Below, piece after piece: positions 1 through 9,011 of a DNA stretch of 64,000 bases. The notes under the pieces were generated by a model that ran no database searches, was not told where the DNA came from, and saw nothing but the letters and a program-made list of their open reading frames with translations. How positions within the stretch are numbered: the first letter of the stretch is position 1; every line of letters starts with the position of its first letter. The DNA is from Bacteroidales bacterium MB20-C3-3 (GTDB taxonomy: Bacteria; Bacteroidota; Bacteroidia; Bacteroidales; UBA932): the NCBI GenBank assembly GCA_035609245.1, contig CP141202.1, forward strand, positions 1,798,001-1,862,000, written 5' to 3'. A program made the position numbers and the translations under genes.

Positions 1-2
1 AG

Positions 3-161
3 GGTACTGACTTGAAAGCGAGAGCCATATCCATCCCCGAGAAGATAGTCGCCTCCTTCAGCGGCAGCAACATCACAGAGGCCGAGGTCATCGCCTTCCG
101 CAGTACTTTGCTGAAGCTGCTACCTCAGAGGAAAAGTGTCAAACAGCACAATATCAAATAA
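3..161 (+). CDS. C-terminal end of an unidentified protein, 5' cut by window
   Basis: An open frame enters from the left edge and stops at a TAA at 159-161, giving 52 visible residues that end in LLPQRKSVKQHNIK. It is visibly richer in G+C than the following intergenic DNA. I do not recognise the family. The last codons lie inside the left arm of a long inverted repeat, which would suit a transposase or other mobile-element gene, but no catalytic motif is visible in this fragment, so that is only a guess. Confidence 0.4.
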   Translation, partial: GTDLKARAISIPEKIVASFSGSNITEAEVIAFRSTLLKLLPQRKSVKQHNIK

Positions 162-234
162 TTAAGACTATTTATCAGTTTTCATAACGCTCAGATTATT
201 AGGTGTTTGACACTTTTCCTCTGAGGTAGCAGCT
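115..234. repeat. 31-bp perfect inverted repeat with 58-nt spacer
   Basis: Bases 115-145 are the exact reverse complement of 204-234. The arms contain the core GCTACCTCAG / CTGAGGTAGC, and a third copy of CTGAGGTAGC follows at 241-250. The left arm overlaps the 3' end of the upstream reading frame and the right arm lies in non-coding DNA. It could be a very strong bidirectional terminator hairpin, an element end, or a REP/MITE-like palindrome. The rest of 162-318 shows no gene. Confidence 0.8.
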
Positions 235-318
235 GTTACCCTGAGGTAGCTGGCCGTGGCGGCTGGGGTGGTTGTGCTTTGTGTTTTTTACTAACTTCGT
301 TCTTCAAATTATTCTGAT

Positions 319-876
319 ATGAAAACACGCGACCACTACCTAAAACTTTTAAAAACACATATATCCAATCCTAAAATGATTGCACATTGTCTTGCATCTG
401 AGGCGGTGATGAGGGCGCTGGCTGTGAGGCTGGGGGAGGATGCGGATAAGTGGGGGCTGGCGGGGCTGATGCATGACCTGGATGTGGAGATTACGAATGG
501 GGACTCATATAAGCATGGAAATATTGCTGCCGATATGTTGAGGGATGAGGGTTTTCCGGAGGATGCGGTTGAGGCGATTATGTTGCACAATGAAAAGGCA
601 ACGGGCAGGGTGAGGAGTGAGAGATTCCATCATGCTTTGGCTGCGGGTGAGACTATTACCGGGCTTATATTTGCAGTTGCACTAGTCTATCCGGACAAGA
701 AAATCTCCAGTGTTAAGACAAAATCGGTGGTGAAGAGAATGAAGGAGAAGCTCTTTGCCGCGTCCGTGCATCGGGAAAATATTCTTGAGTGCGAAAAGCT
801 GGGGATTCCGCTTGATGAATTTGCAGAGCTGGCAATTGAGGCACTTGCGCCCATAGAGACTGAGCTGGGCTTCTGA
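319..876 (+). CDS. HD-domain phosphohydrolase family protein
   Basis: This 185-residue protein has the HD superfamily pattern: His23 in HCLASEAV, the HD doublet at 52-53 in GLMHDLD, and a further His near 90 in AIMLHNE. HD proteins bind metal and usually hydrolyse phosphate mono- or diesters; the substrate here cannot be told. No signal peptide, so cytoplasmic. The ATG start has no alternative nearby. The first half of the gene is unusually G-rich on the coding strand compared with its neighbours. It is followed 25 bp later by guaC in the same direction and may be co-transcribed with it. Confidence 0.8.
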   Translation: MKTRDHYLKLLKTHISNPKMIAHCLASEAVMRALAVRLGEDADKWGLAGLMHDLDVEITNGDSYKHGNIAADMLRDEGFPEDAVEAIMLHNEKATGRVRSERFHHALAAGETITGLIFAVALVYPDKKISSVKTKSVVKRMKEKLFAASVHRENILECEKLGIPLDEFAELAIEALAPIETELGF

Positions 877-901
877 TTTAAACGCTTTAATTAATCTCAA
901 A

Positions 902-1945
902 ATGAGAATAGAATATGATATAAAACTGGGTTTCAAGGATGTGATGTTCCGTCCTAAAAGATCGACACTTAAGAGTCGCTCTCAGGTTAAATTAGAGAGA
1001 ACTTTCAGGCTCCTGCACAATAAGACCGAATGGACAGGGGTGCCTGTGATGGCTGCAAATATGGATACTGTGGGCACTTTTGAGATGGCACTTGCCCTAT
1101 TTAAACATAAAATGTTCACTGCTATCCATAAACACTACTCTCTGCAGGAGTGGCGGGAGTTTATGACTAAAGCTCCGGCAGGAATTGAGAATTTTATCGC
1201 TGTAAGTACAGGAACTTCAAGTGTTGACTTTGATAAGCTTGTAAATGTGGTTAATGAAAACCCTCAGTTAAGGTTTATCTGCATTGATGTTGCAAATGGT
1301 TACTCAGAGCACTTTGTTGCCTTTTTGAAGAAGGTGAGAAAGCAGTTTGTTGATAAGGTTATTATTGCCGGAAACGTTGTTACCGGTGAGATGGTTGAGG
1401 AGCTGCTCCTTTCCGGTGCCGATATTATAAAAGTGGGCATTGGCCCGGGGTCGGTTTGTACAACCAGAGTAAAGACAGGAGTGGGTTATCCCCAGCTCTC
1501 TGCCATTATTGAGTGCGCCGATGCTGCTCATGGCCTTGGAGGTCTTATCATCAGCGATGGTGGTTGCTCAACTCCGGGAGATGTTGCGAAGGCATTTGGT
1601 GCCGGAGCCGATTTCGTGATGCTTGGCGGAATGTTTGCCGGTCACGATGAGAGTGGCGGAGAGATTATGGAGAAGAACGGGGAGAAGGTGAAGATATTCT
1701 ATGGAATGAGTTCGGCAACGGCAATGAAAAAGCATTCAGGGGGTGTGGCCGAATATCGGGCCAGCGAAGGGAAGACAGTTACTGTCCCTTACAGAGGAAA
1801 AGTTGATGAAACTGTCCTTGATATACTTGGAGGGGTCAGAAGTACATGTACATATGTGGGTGCATCTCAGCTTAAAGAGCTTTCAAAACGCACTACATTC
1901 ATAAGGGTTGAGGAGCAGGAGAATCAGGTCTACTCAAAGGCCTAG
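902..1945 (+). CDS. guaC: GMP reductase
   Basis: GMP reductase converts GMP to IMP with NADPH and release of ammonia, in purine salvage. The 347 residues match the usual length of the E. coli-type enzyme. The IMPDH/GMPR signature [11 protein letters not shown] places the catalytic cysteine at residue 186, followed by the phosphate-binding [10 protein letters not shown] and a flap segment [11 protein letters not shown]. There is no CBS domain, which separates it from IMP dehydrogenase. The start is the ATG at 902, in an A-rich leader without a clear Shine-Dalgarno site. The gene converges with the DUF2461 gene, with only 3 bp between stops. Confidence 0.95.
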   Translation: MRIEYDIKLGFKDVMFRPKRSTLKSRSQVKLERTFRLLHNKTEWTGVPVMAANMDTVGTFEMALALFKHKMFTAIHKHYSLQEWREFMTKAPAGIENFIAVSTGTSSVDFDKLVNVVNENPQLRFICIDVANGYSEHFVAFLKKVRKQFVDKVIIAGNVVTGEMVEELLLSGADIIKVGIGPGSVCTTRVKTGVGYPQLSAIIECADAAHGLGGLIISDGGCSTPGDVAKAFGAGADFVMLGGMFAGHDESGGEIMEKNGEKVKIFYGMSSATAMKKHSGGVAEYRASEGKTVTVPYRGKVDETVLDILGGVRSTCTYVGASQLKELSKRTTFIRVEEQENQVYSKA

Positions 1946-1948
1946 CAA

Positions 1949-2626
1949 TTAATCCTTCTCAAAAGCGTAGCTGATTGCTTTGTTTAGCAGGTCGTGGAAC
2001 TCTTTAGTGGTCCTGTACTCTTGAACAGATCTTTCAATAAGGTCAGGTGAGGTCATCCAGCTGTCGTCAACGTACCTGGTGAGGAAGTAGTTTTTTAGCT
2101 TAAGATAATCTGCATATTTGAATTCTGAGGGGTATCCGCCGGGTACCCTTTTTAGTGCCTCGCCTGTCTCAATCTTAAAGTTATTTGCTTTAAAAATGGT
2201 CTCCTGAAATTCGTCTCCGTTCAGGAATATCTCTTCGCGTATGCTTTTAAGCGCAGCCGGTTCCGGTCTGTAAACACCAGTGCTCAGGATGTTGCCTCCT
2301 ATATAATTAGCACCCTCGGCCTCAACATGGAAATAGTATCCGGAGTACCCGCTCCCTCTTCCGTAGGGTGATATAAATGCACCCATATGGGTCTTATAGG
2401 GGTTCTTGTCTTTTGAAAACCGAACATCTCTGTATATCCTGAAAGTACAATCTTTTGCTGAAAGTTTAGCAATTGACGGGTCGAATGAAGAGATACCGGC
2501 AATAAGCTTATTTACTGTATCGTTAAAAATCGCCTGTGCCTCTTTGTACACAGGTTTGTTATCTTCAAACCACTCTCTGTAGTTGTTTTGCTGAAGATTA
2601 TTAAGAAATTCCAATACTTTTTTCAT
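1949..2626 (-). CDS. DUF2461 family protein
   Basis: The 225-residue product fits the DUF2461 (TIGR02453) family: an N-terminal segment with NYREWFEDNKP, then FRIYRDVRFSKDKNPYKTH, and a central GYYFHVEAEGAN block. It is a soluble cytoplasmic protein of unknown biochemical role. A TATATTTG box ends only 5 bp before the ATG at 2626, so the transcript may be nearly leaderless. It stands as a single-gene unit, convergent with guaC. Confidence 0.85.
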   Translation of the reverse strand: MKKVLEFLNNLQQNNYREWFEDNKPVYKEAQAIFNDTVNKLIAGISSFDPSIAKLSAKDCTFRIYRDVRFSKDKNPYKTHMGAFISPYGRGSGYSGYYFHVEAEGANYIGGNILSTGVYRPEPAALKSIREEIFLNGDEFQETIFKANNFKIETGEALKRVPGGYPSEFKYADYLKLKNYFLTRYVDDSWMTSPDLIERSVQEYRTTKEFHDLLNKAISYAFEKD

Positions 2627-2631
2627 GCAGA

Positions 2632-2639
2632 CAAATATA
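2632..2639 (-). promoter_or_regulatory. Bacteroidetes -7 box TATATTTG before the DUF2461 gene
   Basis: On the minus strand the sequence matches TAnnTTTG exactly and ends 5 nt before the start codon. No TTTG -33 box is visible at the expected distance. The spacing implies a leaderless or near-leaderless mRNA. Confidence 0.4.
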
Positions 2640-2666
2640 CAATTTTTGCTTATAGGGGGTAACTAG

Positions 2667-3410
2667 TTACACAGATGAAATAAGCCTCTCCACCTCTCCA
2701 AGGTAGCCGGTCCCAAACAAATTAAGATGGTTCATCAGGTGGTACAGCTGATACACCCTCTCTCTCTCTTGCCATCCATCCAAGAGAGGGTACTCACTGT
2801 TGTAGGCGTTATAAAAATCTGGGGGAAAGTATCCAAAAAGTCTCGTCATTGCAAGGTCTGCCTCTCTGTGCCCGTAGTAAACAGCAGGGTCAATAAGAAC
2901 AGCTTCGTCACGGGTATTACAGATATAATTCCCTGACCACAGATCCCCGTGAAGAAGTGATGCCCCTTCACTATCAACTCCGGATAGCAATATTCCTGCT
3001 CTTCTCTCCAGATTTGCAAATCCTGTTTTTACTCGCTTAGTTAACAGACCATTCTCCTCCAGTAAAAGATACTGGGGCAACAGCCTTTTATTAAAGAAAA
3101 ACTGACTCCAGTCAAACCTCTCATTTTCTGAAGGGATATTAAATTGAGGTGTGGCTCCTATGAAGTTGTTCTCATAAAATCCATATTCAGAGTGTTTGAA
3201 TTTATGAAGCCTGGCCAGCCCTCTTCCAAAATTAATAAAGAAATCAGGGGTTGGTTTTGTGGTTGATATAAATTCAGTTGTAATAAAATTTGGCCCATAC
3301 GAGATAACCTTGGCAACAGGCAACGCATCCGCCTTAGCAAGCTCTCTGAGTCCGTTTGCTTCGCATTTGAATGAATCTCCTGCAGGTCCTGTCTTTGTAT
3401 GCGCCATCAT
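2667..3410 (-). CDS. fructosamine kinase-like protein, N-lobe shortened
   Basis: The C-terminal part clearly belongs to the fructosamine/ketosamine-3-kinase family: LLHGDLWSGNYI is the catalytic loop, IDPAVYYGHREADLAM the metal-binding segment, and YQLYHLMNHLNLFG the family C-terminus. Members are about 285 residues; from the ATG at 3410 this one has 247. Homology starts at the EANGLRELA helix, and the glycine-rich GG-x-H/N strand and most of the ATP-lysine strand are absent. A TTG at 3419 adds only three residues, and a stop lies just upstream in frame. The start overlaps or nearly abuts the stop of the oxidoreductase gene (3416). It may be an inactive or repurposed kinase. Confidence 0.75.
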   Translation of the reverse strand: MMAHTKTGPAGDSFKCEANGLRELAKADALPVAKVISYGPNFITTEFISTTKPTPDFFINFGRGLARLHKFKHSEYGFYENNFIGATPQFNIPSENERFDWSQFFFNKRLLPQYLLLEENGLLTKRVKTGFANLERRAGILLSGVDSEGASLLHGDLWSGNYICNTRDEAVLIDPAVYYGHREADLAMTRLFGYFPPDFYNAYNSEYPLLDGWQERERVYQLYHLMNHLNLFGTGYLGEVERLISSV

Positions 3411-3415
3411 ATAAA

Positions 3416-4117
3416 TCAAACGCCTGACAGGTTTTTTTGTTCAGCAATTAGTCTCTGATACAGTTTTGCTATTTTTACGATATCGTTATAATAAAATATA
3501 CTTTGAAGATTTCCTTTATTTACTGAAGCTTGAATCATTGCCCTCGCAAGGATATCTGTATCCATTCCTCTGTATTTTGAGAGAGACCCAATCATAATTG
3601 GAGAGATAATTCTCATTATCCAGGCTGAAACACTTTCCGCAATCCTAAAATCTGAAGAGTCCCTTTTTCCCATTAAGAGAGATGGTCTGAAGTGCAAAAC
3701 ACTCCCTCCCATTGCCTCAGATGTTCCATCCTCCATCTCCGCCTTTGTTTTCAGATAGAAGCCTCCTTGATGGGATGCTCCTATACTTGAGATATTTATC
3801 ATCAGCTTAACACCGTTTGCAGATGCGACTTTTGCGAAGGCAACAGGTATGTCTCTGTCAATCCGTTGCTGCTCCTTTTTACTGCCTGCCTTTTTTAAAG
3901 TGGTTCCCATAGCATTAAAGAGTAGATCTCCTTTAATCTCTTTCCTGATTTCAAAAGGATTCATATTATTTAATACGAAGATTTTAAGCTTAGGGTGTCT
4001 CATTTCGCTCTCTCTTCTTTGAAAAACGATAACCTCTTCAAATCTATTGTCTTCGAGGAGCTCTCTGACTAATTTCCCGCCGGTAAGTCCGGTTGCTCCT
4101 ATAACTATTGCTTTCAT
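3416..4117 (-). CDS. NAD(P)-binding Rossmann oxidoreductase (HTATIP2/YbjT-like)
   Basis: The protein opens with the NAD(P)-binding motif GATGLTGG at residues 8-15, has a LFNAMGTT segment, and a YLKTKAEME stretch that resembles the atypical SDR active-site Tyr-Lys. At 233 residues it fits the short NAD(P)H-binding family related to HTATIP2 and YbjT. Substrate unknown; no signal peptide, so cytoplasmic. It reads into the fructosamine kinase-like gene, indicating a two-gene operon, and is divergent from the serine hydrolase at 4173. Confidence 0.8.
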   Translation of the reverse strand: MKAIVIGATGLTGGKLVRELLEDNRFEEVIVFQRRESEMRHPKLKIFVLNNMNPFEIRKEIKGDLLFNAMGTTLKKAGSKKEQQRIDRDIPVAFAKVASANGVKLMINISSIGASHQGGFYLKTKAEMEDGTSEAMGGSVLHFRPSLLMGKRDSSDFRIAESVSAWIMRIISPIMIGSLSKYRGMDTDILARAMIQASVNKGNLQSIFYYNDIVKIAKLYQRLIAEQKNLSGV

Positions 4118-4172
4118 ATATTTCCTTTTACTCTTGTAAAAATAGGTAACTTTATGGTCTAATTATAATTCA

Positions 4173-5252
4173 ATGTTTAAATATCTTACTCTATTTGCAG
4201 CCTTTTCGATTTTAATATCTTCAGGGATTTATTCACAGGAGAGGGTTAAAGAGATAGTAAAAGAGGCGGGAATACCATTAATACAAATAGCCTTTTTGGA
4301 AGGCAGACAGGTCAGGAACTTTGAAATTTCTACTGTAGACAGTATAGTACCACGGGTGGATAATTCATCTGTTTTTCAGGCAGCCTCTCTTAGTAAGCCG
4401 ATATTTGCATATATAGTCATTAAAATGGCAAGCAGAGGAGAGATAAATCTTGATGAACCGCTGGTAAATTATACAGATCCCGGAAGGTTTGAGAATATTG
4501 AATTAGCATCTAAACTTACAGCCAGGATAGTCCTCAGCCATAAAAGCGGGCTGCCAAACTGGTCATCCTCACCAAGCTCTGCCGAGTGGCCGGCATCAAA
4601 GATCTTTTTTAAATTTAAACCGGATTCTGCATTTACATATTCCGGAGAGGCTTATGCATTTCTTCAGAGAGCTGTGGAGAACATCAAAGGAAAGGGGCTG
4701 GAGGAGATAGCCCGGGAGGAGGTTTTTAAACCTCTTGGTATGACCTCCTCGTCCTATTTGTGGATGGATAAATTTGATTCGCTTGCAGTACCAGGGTTTA
4801 CCAGGGAGGGTGTTAACCGGGGTGTAGGGAATTTCCCCAGAGCAAATTCTGCTTATACCTTAAGAACTAATGCAACTGATTATATGAAGTTTCTGATGGC
4901 CCTGACTGATGGAAAAGAAATTGGTAAAAGGTGGAGAGATATTATTTTGACACCTGTTGTAAATGCAGTTAGATATCCAGAAAGGCCAAGAGATTGTGAT
5001 AATAAAATATTCTGGGGACTTGGTGTGGGCATTGAGAGAAATCCTGAACTGGGAGATCTTCTCTTCCATTGGGGGGACAATGGTAACTTCAAGGCACTCT
5101 TCTTGATTTCCTCCAAAAATAGAGTGCAGCATAAGAGAATTCTAGTCTATTTTACAAATAGCGCTGCCGGCCATGATATAATAGACAAGATATCAAAGCA
5201 CTTTTTTGGAAACAGGGAGAGCGTTGCAATACACGACTGGGTACTTAAATAA
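4173..5252 (+). CDS. exported serine hydrolase, beta-lactamase (class C) family
   Basis: An N-terminal signal peptide (hydrophobic core, then YSQ) is followed by a penicillin-binding-protein-like fold. The S-x-x-K motif is SLSK at 72-75 with Ser72 as the likely nucleophile. The second motif is YSG in TYSGEAYAF, as in the EstB-like esterase branch, and the third is HWGDNG near residue 300. At 359 residues it fits the Beta-lactamase (PF00144) family, which includes esterases and D-amino-acid peptidases; antibiotic hydrolysis should not be assumed. Confidence 0.85.
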   Translation: MFKYLTLFAAFSILISSGIYSQERVKEIVKEAGIPLIQIAFLEGRQVRNFEISTVDSIVPRVDNSSVFQAASLSKPIFAYIVIKMASRGEINLDEPLVNYTDPGRFENIELASKLTARIVLSHKSGLPNWSSSPSSAEWPASKIFFKFKPDSAFTYSGEAYAFLQRAVENIKGKGLEEIAREEVFKPLGMTSSSYLWMDKFDSLAVPGFTREGVNRGVGNFPRANSAYTLRTNATDYMKFLMALTDGKEIGKRWRDIILTPVVNAVRYPERPRDCDNKIFWGLGVGIERNPELGDLLFHWGDNGNFKALFLISSKNRVQHKRILVYFTNSAAGHDIIDKISKHFFGNRESVAIHDWVLK

Positions 5253-5275
5253 TTCCGGGGTACAAACCATTTTAC

Positions 5276-5283
5276 TATATTTG
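5276..5283 (+). promoter_or_regulatory. -7 box TATATTTG before coaW
   Basis: Exact match to TAnnTTTG, 26 nt before the ATG. No convincing -33 TTTG is present. Confidence 0.35.
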
Positions 5284-5309
5284 ACGGCTATTTTCAAATT
5301 TTTTAAGCC

Positions 5310-6119
5310 ATGATTATAGGCATAGACATAGGAAGTACTACCACTAAAGCGGTAGCTGTTGAGGGTGGAAAAATTCTCACAACAGTAAAAACCAGAGCAT
5401 TTGATTCGGTAACTTCAGCCACCGGCGCACTTGGAAAAATGATTTTGGAGAACAATTTTAATATCTCGTCAATTGAGAAGATTATAATTACCGGTGCGGG
5501 GTCAATTAATATCAACAAAGAGATTTTTGGAATAACAACTCACAAGATTGATGAGATTCATGCTATTGGCCTTGGGGGTATGTTTCTTGCCAAGAGAGAC
5601 CCTGTTGTTATAGCTAATATCGGAACGGGAACCTCAGTTATAGAAGCTTCAAAAGAGAGAATTCTCCATCTTGGTGGAACCGGAGTTGGAGGGGGTACTA
5701 TAACCGGTCTCTCAAAGGAGCTGATAAAAACTTCAGACTTTGACAATATTATAAGGCTTGCTGAGAAGGGTAACCTGGATCAGGTTGATTTGCTTATTGG
5801 AGACATATCGGAGAAGGAGATCAGTTTTCTGGATAAAACGGCAACAGCTGCTAATTTTGGAAAGATGCTGGACACTGCACAGAAGGAGGATATTGCCATA
5901 GGTATAATGAATATGGTTTTTCAGGTTATTGGAGTAATTTCTGTTTTTGCTGCAAGAAGCAGACATGCGAATTGTGTGCTTGTGACCGGAAACGGGAGCA
6001 GAAATCAGATTGGTCAGCGAGTTTTAGAGGGTATTTCCAGGATGTACAAAATTAAATTTGAGTTTCCTCCGGATGCTGAGTATGCAACAGCAATAGGAGC
6101 AGCTTTAAGTGAGAATTGA
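5310..6119 (+). CDS. coaW: type II pantothenate kinase
   Basis: The enzyme phosphorylates pantothenate with ATP, the first step of coenzyme A synthesis. The ASKHA ATP-binding start DIGSTTTKAV is at residues 5-14, NIGTGTSVI lies near 104, and the type II hallmark LHLGGTGVGGGTITGLS near 120. C-terminal VTGNGSRN and ATAIGAALSEN complete the fold. The 269 residues match the staphylococcal CoaW length. Type II kinases are not inhibited by CoA in some species, but regulation here cannot be told. It is a single gene with a short leader. Confidence 0.9.
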   Translation: MIIGIDIGSTTTKAVAVEGGKILTTVKTRAFDSVTSATGALGKMILENNFNISSIEKIIITGAGSININKEIFGITTHKIDEIHAIGLGGMFLAKRDPVVIANIGTGTSVIEASKERILHLGGTGVGGGTITGLSKELIKTSDFDNIIRLAEKGNLDQVDLLIGDISEKEISFLDKTATAANFGKMLDTAQKEDIAIGIMNMVFQVIGVISVFAARSRHANCVLVTGNGSRNQIGQRVLEGISRMYKIKFEFPPDAEYATAIGAALSEN

Positions 6120-6208
6120 AATAGGGGAATAATCGGGTATTCACCAATATTTGCTTAAGTTTTAGAATTAAGGGAGTAATTTTATCATATAAGATGAATC
6201 TCCTTTTT

Positions 6209-6508
6209 ATGAAAAGGCAAATTACGGTATTTATTGTGTTATTTCTGTTTTGTCTGCCTCTGAGAGCAAATCCTCCCGGGAGGGGTGATTTAAATGTTAG
6301 TGCAGGTGTGGTTTCCTCCGAACTGACAGAGACAAAGCGAAAAAATGCCGGTGGACCGGATTGGACCTATTATGTTTGGATTTCAGCTGCTTTTGTTCTG
6401 GTTGCTATTGTCGGCTTAACTGAAAATCTCATCAATGCTGAGAGAGAGAAGGTGAAGAGGATGAAGTCAAACAACTCAAAGCAGATGATTGATGAACATT
6501 ATGAATAG
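6209..6508 (+). CDS. small single-pass membrane protein
   Basis: From ATG 6209 (an in-frame ATG at 6194 adds five residues) the 99-residue protein has a signal peptide ending near LRAN, a polar stretch, one transmembrane segment in the YYVWISAAFVLVAIVGL region, and a charged lysine-rich tail. I do not recognise a family. Its last codons overlap the start of the transglutaminase-like gene (ATGAATAG), so the two are probably translationally coupled. Confidence 0.65.
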   Translation: MKRQITVFIVLFLFCLPLRANPPGRGDLNVSAGVVSSELTETKRKNAGGPDWTYYVWISAAFVLVAIVGLTENLINAEREKVKRMKSNNSKQMIDEHYE

Positions 6509-9011
6509 GTTACAAGGTTTTTCGGCATTAATTTTTTTATCAACATTTTTAGTTTTTTCTTGTTCGGATAGTGTTCTGAACAACGATTTTAAAGCAAAGA
6601 GGTTGCTGGTTAAAGACCGGGACCTCTTTTCTGTTGTAGATACAATTGAAAACAGGGAGCTGAGAGAGGCGGTTAAATTTCTCTACGCATATATGCCTCT
6701 TGGAGATATTTGTGACTATGACGGCTCTCTTTATATTGAGGCTGCAAAGGTTGCACTCTCTACTAAAACATCTACAGAGTGGGGCCCTTCTACTCCGGAT
6801 TATCTTTTCCGCCACTTTGTTCTTCCACTCAGAGTTAATAATGAATCTTTGGATAGCTCAAGGAGATTAATTAACAGAGAACTAATGCCCAGACTCAAAG
6901 GGCTTACTGCGGAGCAGGCGATACTGGAGGTAAATCACTGGTGTCACGAATATGTAATTTATTCTCCTAGCGACGAGAGGACATCCTCACCTCTTGCCAC
7001 CATGAGGAATGGGGAGGGCAGATGCGGAGAGGAGTCAGTTTTTACTGTGTCGGCATTAAGGGCAGTTGGAATTCCTGCCAGGCAGGTCTATACTCCAAGG
7101 TGGGCCCACACAGACGACAATCATGCGTGGGTTGAGGCTTGGGCAAATGGAAAGTGGCATTATATCGGGGCGTGTGAACCCGAGCCTCTACTTGATATGG
7201 CTTGGTTCTCCACATCAGCAACAAGAGCTCTTTTAATGCACTCAAGAGTTTTTGGGAAATACAATGGTCCTGAGGAGATAATTGAACAAACCGAGACCTA
7301 TGCTGAGATAAATGTTACAGAAAACTATGCTCCTGTCTCAAGAATTTCTTTAACCGTTACTGATAGTCTGGGTAATTCTGCTGATGGGGCAGTTGTGGAA
7401 TTTTGCATATACAATTATTCAGAATTTTGGCCTGCGCTCAGAACCATCAGTGATTCACAAGGTACTGCCAAAGCCATTATGGGAAGGGGTGATATTCTTG
7501 TCCGAGCTTACAAAGGAGATATGTTTGGAATTGTTAAAATATCTCCGAATAATGATTTGCTTTTGGACACAGTTATATTGGACAAGAAATTTGGTGATGA
7601 GTTCATTTTTGAGTCGGATATTGTTCCTCCCTCTGAGGGTAGTGTAAAGAGAGAGGTTACGCCTGAGCAAATTCTACATAATAAAATCCGATTAGCTGAA
7701 GAGGATTCAATAAGGATTAAGAGATTAAGAAATTATCCGGGGAACAGCCCTGAGATAGAGAGATTCAGAAACGAAATACCGGAAAATAAAAAGCATATTG
7801 GGGAGATTATTCTAGCCTCTCTCTCTGTTAAGGATTTCAAGGATACGCCTTTTAATGTTCTTAAAGATCATTTAGTTAACATAGAAGAGGCTACAACGGA
7901 CAGCTATATAATATCTCCACGGATTGGAAGGGAGCTGCTTACTCCCTGGAGGGGTTATCTCCTCAATATTCCGGGAGCGGATAAATTAAAAATGAATCCA
8001 AAGGGAATTGAGAGGCTTGTATCATCAATTAAAGTTGAAAACAGATATAATCCTCAGAGTATACCAATTTCTCCGGACGGGGTTTGGAGGCTTGGCGTTG
8101 CTGACTCTTATTCTAGGGATCTCTTTTTTGTTGCTCTGTGCAGAACATTTGGAGTGGCTGCGAGGCTTAATCCTGTAACATCAATACCTGAGTACAAATC
8201 TGAAGAGAGATGGATAAAAGCAAGATTCAGTACTTCAGACAACGCAGATATGATTAATTCACACAGAGAGGGAACGTTGTCACTTACTTATGAAGGGGGG
8301 GTGGTAGAAGATCCAAAATTTGAGACTCACTTTACTGTCTCAAAGGTTGAACAAAACAGGTTTAAAGTGCTTTCATTCAGAAACAGAGAGGGCTTTGAGG
8401 GGACTAGCTCTCTGATAAGTGTTTTTGGAGAGGATGGGAAACTCTCCTTAGATGCCGGATACTATCTTCTTACCAGTGGAACGAGGATGGCTGATGGCAA
8501 GATACTGACCAGGATGCAGTTCTTTAACATAAAAACAGGAAAGAGCTCTGAGGTCCCGCTAATCTTAAGGGAGGACAAAGAGGATTTAAGAGTATTGGCA
8601 AATATAGGTGTTGACGAATCAATAGTTGAGAGGTGCGGCAGGGGCTATTTTATTCTTGTCTTTTTAAAATTTGGCGATGAACCCGGAAACCATATCTTTT
8701 CAGATATTGTAAAGTATAGTAAAGAGTTTAATGATTGGGGCAGAGGTGTTCTCTTTATTTATCCTGATAGCAATTCTCTTAATTCAGCTGTTAGAAAGAG
8801 CAGGGACCTTGACATACCTTCAAACTTCATGTTTATTGATGATCCTTCAGGCGAGCTTTTAAACTCAACGGCGGCATCTTTAGGTTTTTCAGAAGAGGTA
8901 CCATCACCTCTTGTAGTAGTTGCTGATACATTTGGAAGAGTTGTTCACTTTGCCGGGGGGTACTCTATAGGTACAGGTGAAAGACTTATCAAAATTACCA
9001 GAAGATTATGA
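6501..9011 (+). CDS. transglutaminase-like lipoprotein
   Basis: From ATG 6501 the product has 836 residues. It begins with a lipoprotein signal (FLVFSCSDS), so it is an envelope or surface lipoprotein. The transglutaminase core has Cys in GEGRCGEESVF (about residue 175), His in NHAWVEAW (about 207) and a GACEPE segment where the third catalytic acid would fall. A second, degenerate transglutaminase-like stretch (DLFFVALCRTFGVAARLN) lies near residue 540, and a Carboxypeptidase-regulatory-like beta domain sits between them. The family may be a peptidase, but the activity is not known. It overlaps the next gene by ATGA. In-frame ATG 6492 and TTG 6489 are alternative starts. Confidence 0.8.
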   Translation: MNRLQGFSALIFLSTFLVFSCSDSVLNNDFKAKRLLVKDRDLFSVVDTIENRELREAVKFLYAYMPLGDICDYDGSLYIEAAKVALSTKTSTEWGPSTPDYLFRHFVLPLRVNNESLDSSRRLINRELMPRLKGLTAEQAILEVNHWCHEYVIYSPSDERTSSPLATMRNGEGRCGEESVFTVSALRAVGIPARQVYTPRWAHTDDNHAWVEAWANGKWHYIGACEPEPLLDMAWFSTSATRALLMHSRVFGKYNGPEEIIEQTETYAEINVTENYAPVSRISLTVTDSLGNSADGAVVEFCIYNYSEFWPALRTISDSQGTAKAIMGRGDILVRAYKGDMFGIVKISPNNDLLLDTVILDKKFGDEFIFESDIVPPSEGSVKREVTPEQILHNKIRLAEEDSIRIKRLRNYPGNSPEIERFRNEIPENKKHIGEIILASLSVKDFKDTPFNVLKDHLVNIEEATTDSYIISPRIGRELLTPWRGYLLNIPGADKLKMNPKGIERLVSSIKVENRYNPQSIPISPDGVWRLGVADSYSRDLFFVALCRTFGVAARLNPVTSIPEYKSEERWIKARFSTSDNADMINSHREGTLSLTYEGGVVEDPKFETHFTVSKVEQNRFKVLSFRNREGFEGTSSLISVFGEDGKLSLDAGYYLLTSGTRMADGKILTRMQFFNIKTGKSSEVPLILREDKEDLRVLANIGVDESIVERCGRGYFILVFLKFGDEPGNHIFSDIVKYSKEFNDWGRGVLFIYPDSNSLNSAVRKSRDLDIPSNFMFIDDPSGELLNSTAASLGFSEEVPSPLVVVADTFGRVVHFAGGYSIGTGERLIKITRRL

